DNA of 16,522 nucleotides from CBDUQI01 sp965369325 (GTDB lineage Bacteria; Pseudomonadota; Gammaproteobacteria; Steroidobacterales; JBCBZW01): positions 1-16,522 of the forward strand of contig CBDUQI010000129.1 of the NCBI GenBank assembly GCA_965369325.1. Reading direction: 5' to 3'. A program made the translations under genes and the position numbers. Shown here piece by piece: positions 6,602-13,026 of this stretch (position 1 is the first letter of the stretch; every line of letters starts with the position of its first letter). The notes below the pieces were generated by a model. It saw only the letters and a program-made list of their open reading frames with translations. It searched no databases and had not been told where the DNA came from.

Positions 6602-8704
6602 TTAGTCTCCTCCGCGCGGTTTGGCGGGTTCGATCGATGGGAGCAGCGGCTCCCCCACGTTTAACAGTTCCGGATGCTGCACGTCTTCCAACGGCGGCAT
6701 CGCGGGCGGCAGTGTACCCGGCAGCAGTGGTATGTTGGTGTCGCCGCCAGTTTGCAGCTCGCGGATGTAGCGGTACTTGCTGTTGGTCTCAAACGCGGCT
6801 TGTACGCCGTCGCGCAGGATTCTTGGCCGCATGAATACCATCAGGTTGCGTCTAATCTTCTCGGAACTGGTGGAGCTGAACAGATGTTTGATGACCGGGA
6901 TGCGCCCCAGGATCGGCACCCGCTGCTGGCTCTGCACCAGCATTTCGTCAATCAGCCCGCCGAGCACGATAATGCCGCCGTCTTCAATGATCACTTTCTG
7001 ATTAATGTTACGGCGGTTAGTAATGAGATCGACAGCACCCTGCGAGCCCTGCGAAATGCTGGAGACCTCAAGCTCAAGGTCCAGGATCACCGCATTGCCT
7101 TCGTTAATCTGCGGCGTCACCTTCAGGCTCAGGCCCACATCCTGTCGCTGAATGGTCTGGAACGGGTTCACTCCGCCGGTGGTGGCGCCGGTGTTGCTAA
7201 AGCTGCCGGTCAGGAACGGTACCTGCTGGCCAACGCTCAGCTCGGCCTCCTCATTGTCCATGGTCACGACAGTGGGCGTGGACAGAATGTTGGTTTTGGC
7301 GTCGCCGGAAAGCGCGTTGAGCAGGATGGCGAAATTAGTCCCGCTGTCCCGTACGCGGCCCACGCCGAAGGTGATGCCGTCCTGGATAATGCTCACCGCG
7401 TCCGCGCCAATGTTGTCTTGCGTGGCCACGGCAGCGAAATCCAGAATGCTGTTGCCGCCAGCGCGATAGTTGGTGGTGGCGATAGAGGCGGCATCATCGG
7501 TGCCGTCAATCGCCCAGCTTACGCCCAGTTCAGCAGAAAGCTCATCACTTACATCCACGATGATGGCCTCAAGCTCTACCTGGGCGCGACGGATGTCTAG
7601 TTGCCCGATCACCGAGCGCAAAGAGCGCATCACTTTCGGCGGTGCGGTGATCACCAGTGCGTTGGTCGCGGGGTCGGCCCAAATGATGGTGCTGCCTTGC
7701 TGACGTGCGGCGGCCGCCTGTGCGGCGCCGCCGGCAGACGGTGCGCCAGTGGTGGCAGTGACCTGCTCGGTGAGCTTGGAGGCCAGCTCTTCTGCATCCG
7801 CGTAATTCAGGTAGATTACCTGCGTGTCGCCGCCCGCCTCCAGCGGCGTGTCCAGGTGAGCAATCAGGGTGCGAAAGCGCAGCCGCTCGGTACGCTCGCC
7901 GCTGATAAGAATACTATTAGTGCGCTCATCGGCCGCCAGAACGAACGGCGAGGGCGCGGCGTCGCCGCCGCGGTTGGCAGCCTGGTTGAGTGTGGTGAGA
8001 ATGCGCACCAGCTCGCTGGCGGTCGCGTGCTCCAGCGGAATAACTTCGATGTCTTCATCGCTGGACTGATCAATGCGGCTGATGATTTTCAGCAGGCGGT
8101 ATACGTTGGCTTCGCGATCCGAAATGATCAGCATATTAGAGGCCGGGTGTGCGGCCAGATGACCGTACTGCGGTACCAGCGGGCGCAATATCGGCACCAG
8201 CTGCGCGGCGCCTACGTTCTGCACCTGAATCACGTGAGTCACAATCTGGTCGGATCCCGAGCGCACCGAGCCGGGTAGATCGATTGACGGCAGCTGCCGC
8301 GCGTTGGTATCCGGCAGCACTTTCACGACGTTGCCGGAAGGCACGGCGACAAACCCGTTGACCTGTAAAATAGCGAGAAACGTCTCGTAGAACGCATCCG
8401 GTGTAAGCGGGGATTTTGAGATCAGCGTCGCTTGGCCTTTTACCCGCGAGTCGATGATAAAACTCTTGCCAGTGATCTCGGCAACAGCCTCGATAATCTC
8501 GCGAATCTCGGTATCTTTGAAGTTTACCGTGATGCCGCTGCCGTCGCCCTCTATTTGCGCGTGGGCGCCGGGGCTGTAGCCCGCCGCACCCGCCAGAGCG
8601 AGACTGAGCAGTACGCCCAGCAGCGTCGCAGGTGCGGCCGTGCGGCGGCGATGTGTGGACGAACCCGCCCGCGTTGCGATGTTATGTAGTGCGAGCTTCA
8701 GCAT
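6602..8704 (-). CDS. gspD: Type II secretion outer-membrane secretin GspD
   Basis: GspD forms the multimeric outer-membrane channel of the T2SS. From ATG 8704 the protein has 700 residues. A long basic n-region (about 1-26) precedes a hydrophobic stretch and a signal peptidase site AHA-Q at 49/50. The N0 domain follows (about 57-130), then N1-N3 (about 155-375), including a small Ala/Gly/Gln-rich insert near 320-337. The secretin domain runs from about 375 to 630, with the gate motif VPFLTG (495-500) and the signature VPILGRIPVIKHLF. A proline-rich tail (635-700) lacks an obvious pilotin-binding domain. The frame is open back to a TTG at 8734 (710 residues). ATG is preferred because GGAAG lies 11 bases upstream and the TTG has no ribosome site. 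The gene follows gspC by 42 bases and precedes gspE by 5. Confidence 0.96.
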   Translation of the reverse strand: MLKLALHNIATRAGSSTHRRRTAAPATLLGVLLSLALAGAAGYSPGAHAQIEGDGSGITVNFKDTEIREIIEAVAEITGKSFIIDSRVKGQATLISKSPLTPDAFYETFLAILQVNGFVAVPSGNVVKVLPDTNARQLPSIDLPGSVRSGSDQIVTHVIQVQNVGAAQLVPILRPLVPQYGHLAAHPASNMLIISDREANVYRLLKIISRIDQSSDEDIEVIPLEHATASELVRILTTLNQAANRGGDAAPSPFVLAADERTNSILISGERTERLRFRTLIAHLDTPLEAGGDTQVIYLNYADAEELASKLTEQVTATTGAPSAGGAAQAAAARQQGSTIIWADPATNALVITAPPKVMRSLRSVIGQLDIRRAQVELEAIIVDVSDELSAELGVSWAIDGTDDAASIATTNYRAGGNSILDFAAVATQDNIGADAVSIIQDGITFGVGRVRDSGTNFAILLNALSGDAKTNILSTPTVVTMDNEEAELSVGQQVPFLTGSFSNTGATTGGVNPFQTIQRQDVGLSLKVTPQINEGNAVILDLELEVSSISQGSQGAVDLITNRRNINQKVIIEDGGIIVLGGLIDEMLVQSQQRVPILGRIPVIKHLFSSTSSEKIRRNLMVFMRPRILRDGVQAAFETNSKYRYIRELQTGGDTNIPLLPGTLPPAMPPLEDVQHPELLNVGEPLLPSIEPAKPRGGD

Positions 8705-8746
8705 TGTTCTGCAGGCTTCCGTGTTCAAAGTCAACGTTGCGATGGA

Positions 8747-9706
8747 CTAGCGCGGACTTGCGCCAGCGCCGGACAGTGCACTGGTATCCAATACGACTGT
8801 TTCTGATTGGCCGTTGCGTTCAACGGTCACCGACACCTGGGTGGAATCCTCCAGCGCACGGAAAATTTCAAGCCCCTTGGCCGGATCGTTTAGCGGCGAG
8901 CCGTTAATCTGGGTGACCAGATCGCCGGGCTTGAGCCCGAGTTTTGAAAATTGTTGCCGGTTGCGGCCCGGGTAGACCCGGTAGCCAAGCTGTTTGCCGT
9001 CGGCGAACACCGGCTGCGGGCGAATCAGATCCGTGAGCTTCTTCGGTCCCGCACCCGCCAGCGCGGAGGATAATTTGTTGGTGGCGGAGTTACGTGTGCT
9101 GCGGGCCGTACGGGTAGAGGTGCGGCTGTTGCGCTTGGGTGTGTTCGCGCCCTTGAGGTCAATTTCCATTGGCAACGACAGACGCTCGATTTTGCCGCCG
9201 CGTTTGATATGCACCCATTCAGGGAACACCGAGTGCAGGCTCACACCCTGCTGAATCGGATCGTTAAGAAAATACACATTCGAATCACCCTTGCCATCGA
9301 CAATGATCGCCATGGACTCTTCGTCGAGGCCGCTGGCCACGGTGCCAAGTAATTTCAGGTTGAGGCTGGTTTCGCTGGCATTCTCAACCTGAGTTTCGGA
9401 GATGGGCGGCGGGGGTGCGGTAGCAGCATTGAAATTGCCGAACAGGTGTTCCCGGATAATTTTCTGTGCATCCTGCCGCGCGTCGCTGGTAGGCCCTGCT
9501 GCTGTCTGCACTGCGGCCGGGCGCACTACTTCGGCAACGGTGGCTTCACTTTGCGGCACCAGCAGCCAGACCAACTTGCCCAACTGCCAGGCAAGTGCAA
9601 TCGCCAGTACCAAAGCCACCCACGGTGGCAGCGTCTGGGTTGCGCGGAGCAGTAACTGCTCTGGCGGCAACTGGGCGAGTTGACGAATTGGTGCTGAGAT
9701 ATTCAT
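8747..9706 (-). CDS. gspC: Type II secretion inner-membrane connector GspC
   Basis: GspC bridges the inner-membrane platform to the secretin across the periplasm and helps recruit substrate. From ATG 9706 the product has 319 residues: a short cytoplasmic tail, one membrane segment (about 28-50), a Pro/Ala-rich linker, the HR domain (about 83-180) with the family motif IIREHLFG, a very basic Ser/Thr/Arg linker (191-205), and a C-terminal PDZ domain (about 225-307) with LGLKPGDLVTQINGSPL. The frame is open back to 9910, but that extra part resembles no GspC. The start at 9706 has AGAGG 8 bases upstream and places the membrane segment as expected. First gene of the operon; its promoter region is shared with the divergent cyclase. 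Confidence 0.93.
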   Translation of the reverse strand: MNISAPIRQLAQLPPEQLLLRATQTLPPWVALVLAIALAWQLGKLVWLLVPQSEATVAEVVRPAAVQTAAGPTSDARQDAQKIIREHLFGNFNAATAPPPPISETQVENASETSLNLKLLGTVASGLDEESMAIIVDGKGDSNVYFLNDPIQQGVSLHSVFPEWVHIKRGGKIERLSLPMEIDLKGANTPKRNSRTSTRTARSTRNSATNKLSSALAGAGPKKLTDLIRPQPVFADGKQLGYRVYPGRNRQQFSKLGLKPGDLVTQINGSPLNDPAKGLEIFRALEDSTQVSVTVERNGQSETVVLDTSALSGAGASPR

Positions 9707-9846
9707 TCCTTTAGCCTCTGCGACCGGGATAGATGCGAATAGTTCTCCCCCGGCGCTGGATAGTTTGTCAGCGTCGGACGATTTCTCCCTGGCCGCGCGG
9801 TGGCCTGTTGCACGCGCAGCGCCGACCGGTTGCAGCGCAGCAGCTA

Positions 9847-9876
9847 ATAATATCGGGTCTGAAGGGGGGGCGACAA
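9847..9876 (-). promoter_or_regulatory. Candidate sigma-70 promoter for gspCDEF
   Basis: On the minus strand TTGTCG (9876-9871) is followed by an 18-base spacer and TATTAT (9852-9847), matching the -35 and -10 consensus at 4/6 and 5/6. Initiation near 9840 would give a leader of about 135 bases before gspC. The spacer contains a run of seven C. No experimental evidence; it is simply the best pair in the intergenic stretch. Confidence 0.45.
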
Positions 9877-9963
9877 GCGCCTGGGCATTAATATGTGCTC
9901 CAATCCTCAAAAACCCGTCGCTCCCTGCACTAGACTCGCCTGCTTGGTAGCCGGAAATAAACT

Positions 9964-12177
9964 ATGGTGCGGCGGTTTGGTTATCGATTTCTCATTACGG
10001 CGCTAGTCCTGGGGCCGCTGCTTGCGCACGCCTGGGGACTGGTTCCGTTGGGCTTTCTCACCGCCATGGAGAGTTTTGCCTATGATCTGCGATTAACGCT
10101 GACCATGCCGCACACCCGCGATGAGCGGGTAGTGATCGTCGATTTGGACGAACGCAGCCTGTCGCAAGTGGGCCAATGGCCTTGGCCAAGAGACCGGGTT
10201 GCACAACTCATAGATCAGTTGTTTGCGCACTACAACGCGCGGGTTGTGGGGTTTGACATCGTATTTGCGGAGCCTGACAGCTTCGGCGGCCTGTCGACGT
10301 TGGAGGCGTTGGCGGTTGGTGAACTGCGCGACAATCAACCTTTTCTTGCGCAGATGCCGCGGTTGCGTGAAGAGCTGGACTACGACGCCAAGTTCTCCGA
10401 CGCCGTCCAGGGGCGCAACGTGGTGATGGGCTACGTGTTTCAGCGTTGCCCGAGCTCCGCGCCCGCCGGCATGCTGCCAGCATCGGTGGCGGATGCGGCG
10501 GGGTTGAATATCGATTTTTTCAGCCCCTGCGCGTTTACCGCCAATATCCCTCAATTGCAGCGGGCGGCCGCGGCGGGCGGTTTTTTTGACAACCCGGCCC
10601 TGGACCGCGATGGCGCATTTCGTCGCGTGCCCCTGGTACAACGTTACGGTGGTGTGCTGTACGAGTCCTTTGCGCTGGCGGTAACGCGGGCGGCGATAGG
10701 GCTGCCCCGCTTGGAATTCGCTTTCTTCTCCGGCCCTGAGGGCCCGCGCGACGGGCTTGATCTTGAATGGCTGCAATTGGGTTCGCTGCGCCTGCCGGTG
10801 GATGAACACGCCTCTGTGCTGGTGCCGTATCGCGGCCGTCAGGGCGCCTTTCCTTATGTGCCGGCGCTGGATGTACTGGAAGGCACGGCCCCGCTGTATC
10901 CGCTGCAGGGTGCGATCGTGCTGATAGGATCCAGTGCTGCCGGCCTGCGCGACCTGAAGGTTACCCCGGTGGGCGAGGCGTTTCCGGGGGTGGAAGTGCA
11001 CGCCAACATCATCACCGGTATTCTCGATCAGCGCATCATGCACAGCCCGCCTTACCTCAAAGGAATTGAGGTGAGTGTGCTGGTTATTCTGGCCTTGCTG
11101 ATGACCGCCGTTATGCAGCAGGGTAAGCTCGCCCGCGCGGCGTTGTTTACTGTGTTTTTGCTGGTTAGCGCGATCACCCTCAACATGCAATTGTGGGTGC
11201 GTACCGGGGTTGTGGTGCCCCTGGCCTCTCCGTTGCTGCTGATCGGCACGTTGTTCTTCGCGCAGCTTATTTTTAACTATATGGGCGAGATTCGGGCCAA
11301 GGGCCTGCTTTCCTCATTGTTCGGCCAATACGTGCCGCCGGAACTGGTCGCCGAGATGGCGCGTGATCCACGCCGGGTCAGCCCGCAGGTCGACAGCCGG
11401 GAGATGACCGTAATGTTCACCGACATTCGCGGGTTTACCGGCATTTCCGAAACCCTGGCGCCGCGCGAGCTCAGCCGCTTGATGAACGAATTTCTAACGC
11501 CCATGACGCGGGTTATCCATCGTTCGCGAGGCACCATCGATAAGTACATAGGTGATTCTATTATGGCCTTCTGGGGCGCGCCTCTGCCCGATGAGGAACA
11601 CGCCCATCAGGCGCTGGTGGCCGCGATGGAGATGGTTGGCGTGATGCGTGATCTGCGCCCGCACTTTATCGATAGAGGCTGGCCGCCGCTTGAAATTGGT
11701 ATTGGGCTGAACACGGGACTGATGCGTGTGGGTAACATGGGGTCACAGTTCCGTCAGGCCTATACGGTGATGGGGGATGCCGTCAATCTGGGCTCCCGAC
11801 TGGAGGGGCTAACCAAAGAGTACGGAGTTAGCATGGCAGTGGGGCAGTCCACCGTGGCAGCCGCACCAAAGTTCGCGTTTCTTGAGCTGGACCGGGTGCG
11901 GGTGAAGGGCAAAGACGAGCCGGTGGCTGTGTTCGAGCCGCTCGGTAGAACGGAGGAGTTAGCGGCCCAGATACACGAGATGATCTCGGCTCATCACCGT
12001 GCGCTGCACGCGTATCGCGAGCGCGATTGGGACCGCGCCGAACAGGCGTTTTTTGCGCTGCGCCAGGCTCACCCCGAACGTCGGATATTCGGCCTGTATC
12101 TGGAGCGGATCGCTAACCATCGCTCGGCACCGCCTGCGGAGGCGTGGGATGGCATCGCGAGTTTCGCTGCCAAATAA
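9964..12177 (+). CDS. Membrane-bound CHASE2-domain class III adenylate cyclase
   Basis: The 737-residue protein makes cAMP in response to an extracytoplasmic cue. An N-terminal membrane segment (about 8-32) leads into a CHASE2 sensor domain (about 35-340, with VVIVDLDERSLSQVGQWPWPRD and a later GSSAAGLRDL). Three membrane helices follow near 368-388, 389-410 and 415-440, then a cytoplasmic class III cyclase domain (about 480-660). The metal aspartates are D487 in FTDIRGF and D531 in KYIGD. The adenine-selecting positions are K527 and T601, the Lys/Thr pair seen in class IIIb adenylate cyclases, and N608 and R612 in VNLGSRLEG complete the site. All catalytic residues are present, so it should be active. 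The C-terminal 75 residues are helical and TPR-like. The start at ATG 9964 has only a weak ribosome site (GGA). The gene is divergent from gspC. The ligand cannot be inferred. Confidence 0.92.
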   Translation: MVRRFGYRFLITALVLGPLLAHAWGLVPLGFLTAMESFAYDLRLTLTMPHTRDERVVIVDLDERSLSQVGQWPWPRDRVAQLIDQLFAHYNARVVGFDIVFAEPDSFGGLSTLEALAVGELRDNQPFLAQMPRLREELDYDAKFSDAVQGRNVVMGYVFQRCPSSAPAGMLPASVADAAGLNIDFFSPCAFTANIPQLQRAAAAGGFFDNPALDRDGAFRRVPLVQRYGGVLYESFALAVTRAAIGLPRLEFAFFSGPEGPRDGLDLEWLQLGSLRLPVDEHASVLVPYRGRQGAFPYVPALDVLEGTAPLYPLQGAIVLIGSSAAGLRDLKVTPVGEAFPGVEVHANIITGILDQRIMHSPPYLKGIEVSVLVILALLMTAVMQQGKLARAALFTVFLLVSAITLNMQLWVRTGVVVPLASPLLLIGTLFFAQLIFNYMGEIRAKGLLSSLFGQYVPPELVAEMARDPRRVSPQVDSREMTVMFTDIRGFTGISETLAPRELSRLMNEFLTPMTRVIHRSRGTIDKYIGDSIMAFWGAPLPDEEHAHQALVAAMEMVGVMRDLRPHFIDRGWPPLEIGIGLNTGLMRVGNMGSQFRQAYTVMGDAVNLGSRLEGLTKEYGVSMAVGQSTVAAAPKFAFLELDRVRVKGKDEPVAVFEPLGRTEELAAQIHEMISAHHRALHAYRERDWDRAEQAFFALRQAHPERRIFGLYLERIANHRSAPPAEAWDGIASFAAK

Positions 12178-12259
12178 ACTGTGCAGGTCTGCGGACCAGA
12201 AAAGGCGCAACGCAGTGTTACTCACCAGCCCCGGCGGGTAAACGGCGGCACACAGGTCG

Positions 12260-12278
12260 ATTGAGAATTTAACTCAAT
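12260..12278. promoter_or_regulatory. AT-rich palindrome, possible operator
   Basis: ATTGAG and CTCAAT form 6-base inverted arms around AATTTAA, 83 bases after the cyclase stop. The seven-base spacer is unlike the FNR site (TTGAT-N4-ATCAA), and no T-run follows on the plus strand, so a terminator is unlikely. It looks like a binding site for a dimeric regulator, without further support. Confidence 0.3.
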
Positions 12279-12438
12279 AAAAACAAATAGTTTAGGTAGA
12301 ACGGACGGCAATAAACGGGCGTATGGAATGTCGTGTACCGGCGGGTATTGTGGTGCACGTTGCCCGTGTGCTGGTATGGGCCGCAAACGGCATTGGCGCA
12401 ACTGCGGGCCCATCAGTGCGGTTTAGCTCAATAGGCCC

Positions 12439-12467
12439 TTGTTTCTGGTCCGGATGACCCCTATAAA
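12439..12467 (+). promoter_or_regulatory. Candidate sigma-70 promoter for clpS-clpA
   Basis: TTGTTT (12439-12444) and TATAAA (12462-12467) are separated by exactly 17 bases. The -10 matches the consensus at 5/6, while the -35 is weaker. The -10 sits inside a small palindrome CCCT-ATAA-AGGG. Transcription would start near 12474, leaving a leader of about 170 bases before the preferred clpS start. Confidence 0.45.
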
Positions 12468-12645
12468 GGGTAATCACTGGATAACAAACGGAACTGCATC
12501 GGGCGGCGGCAATCCAACCGTGGACAGGCCCTGCGAAACGCCTCTGCAAGACTCACGATGCAGGTGCTAGGCGCAGATGATATTCCCGCTGGCGAATGAC
12601 TTATCACTCAGCGCCAAGATGCTTTTACGCCGTACAGGCAAAACG

Positions 12646-13026
12646 ATGAGAGCGAGCAGAGTACTGCGAACGACAAGCCACGACGGCCCGGATGATGACG
12701 AGCGTCATGGCGATGAGCATGAGCGCGATGACGACCACGGGGTGGTCACGCAGGAAGCGCGCCCGCGACTTAAGCGCCCACCGCTGTACCGGGTGGTGTT
12801 GCTGAATGATGATTACACGCCCATGGAATTTGTCGTGGACGTACTACAGCGGATTTTTTCGATGAATCGCAACCAAGCAACAAGAATTATGTTGGAAGTC
12901 CATACCAAGGGTCGTGGCATCTGTGGTGTGTTTACCTACGAGATTGCCGAAACCAAAGTGGCCCAGGTTAACAGCTACTCACGCCAGAGCCACCACCCCC
13001 TGCTATGCACGATGGAGGAGAGTTGA
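12646..13026 (+). CDS. clpS: ATP-dependent Clp protease adaptor ClpS
   Basis: ClpS binds the N-terminal domain of ClpA and delivers N-degron substrates (proteins beginning with Leu, Phe, Tyr or Trp) to ClpAP. From ATG 12646 the protein has 126 residues. The core begins near residue 40 and carries the N-degron pocket: N54, D55 and D56 in LLNDDYTPMEF, then T58, M60, M82 and H86 in IMLEVH. It ends in the conserved HPLLCTME. The N-terminal extension of about 45 residues is extremely rich in Asp, Glu and His (12-32). In-frame ATGs at 12577 and 12619 would give 149 or 135 residues; 12646 is chosen because the length fits the family and AGG lies 7 bases upstream. The stop overlaps the clpA start. 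Confidence 0.93.
   Translation: MRASRVLRTTSHDGPDDDERHGDEHERDDDHGVVTQEARPRLKRPPLYRVVLLNDDYTPMEFVVDVLQRIFSMNRNQATRIMLEVHTKGRGICGVFTYEIAETKVAQVNSYSRQSHHPLLCTMEES

Larger units (their letters stand above)
12178..12645. other. Long non-coding leader region before clpS
   Basis: No credible gene is present on either strand, and the short open frames have no ribosome site or coding character. It contains an AT-rich palindrome (12260-12278), a candidate promoter (12439-12467), a stable hairpin (TGGGCC-GCA with TGC-G-GGCCCA, 12377-12412), a nested GCCG-CAAA-CGGC (12380-12391), and two imperfect direct repeat pairs: CCGGCGGGTA at 12231 and 12338, and TTTARCTCAATA at 12268 and 12422. In many gammaproteobacteria a cold-shock gene, cspD, lies divergently here; I do not see one. 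Confidence 0.5.

Noticed and set aside
6674..7600. Open frame of 308 codons on the + strand opposite gspD
   Set aside because: Antisense shadow of the secretin coding region, with no start signals and no family resemblance.
9707..9910. 68-codon in-frame extension upstream of gspC
   Set aside because: The extension lacks similarity to GspC, contains the best promoter pair for the operon, and the start at 9706 has its own ribosome site.
10093..11190. Open frame of 365 codons on the - strand opposite the cyclase
   Set aside because: Antisense shadow of the CHASE2 domain; composition is Arg/Gln/His-rich and there are no recognisable domains.
12261..12277. FNR box at TTGAG...CTCAA
   Set aside because: The spacer is seven bases rather than four and the half-sites are TTGAG rather than TTGAT, so it was kept only as an unassigned palindrome.
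12222..12549. Short minus-strand open frames (63 and 85 codons) upstream of clpS
   Set aside because: No ribosome sites, no cold-shock or other family motif, and proline/arginine-rich random composition; not cspD.
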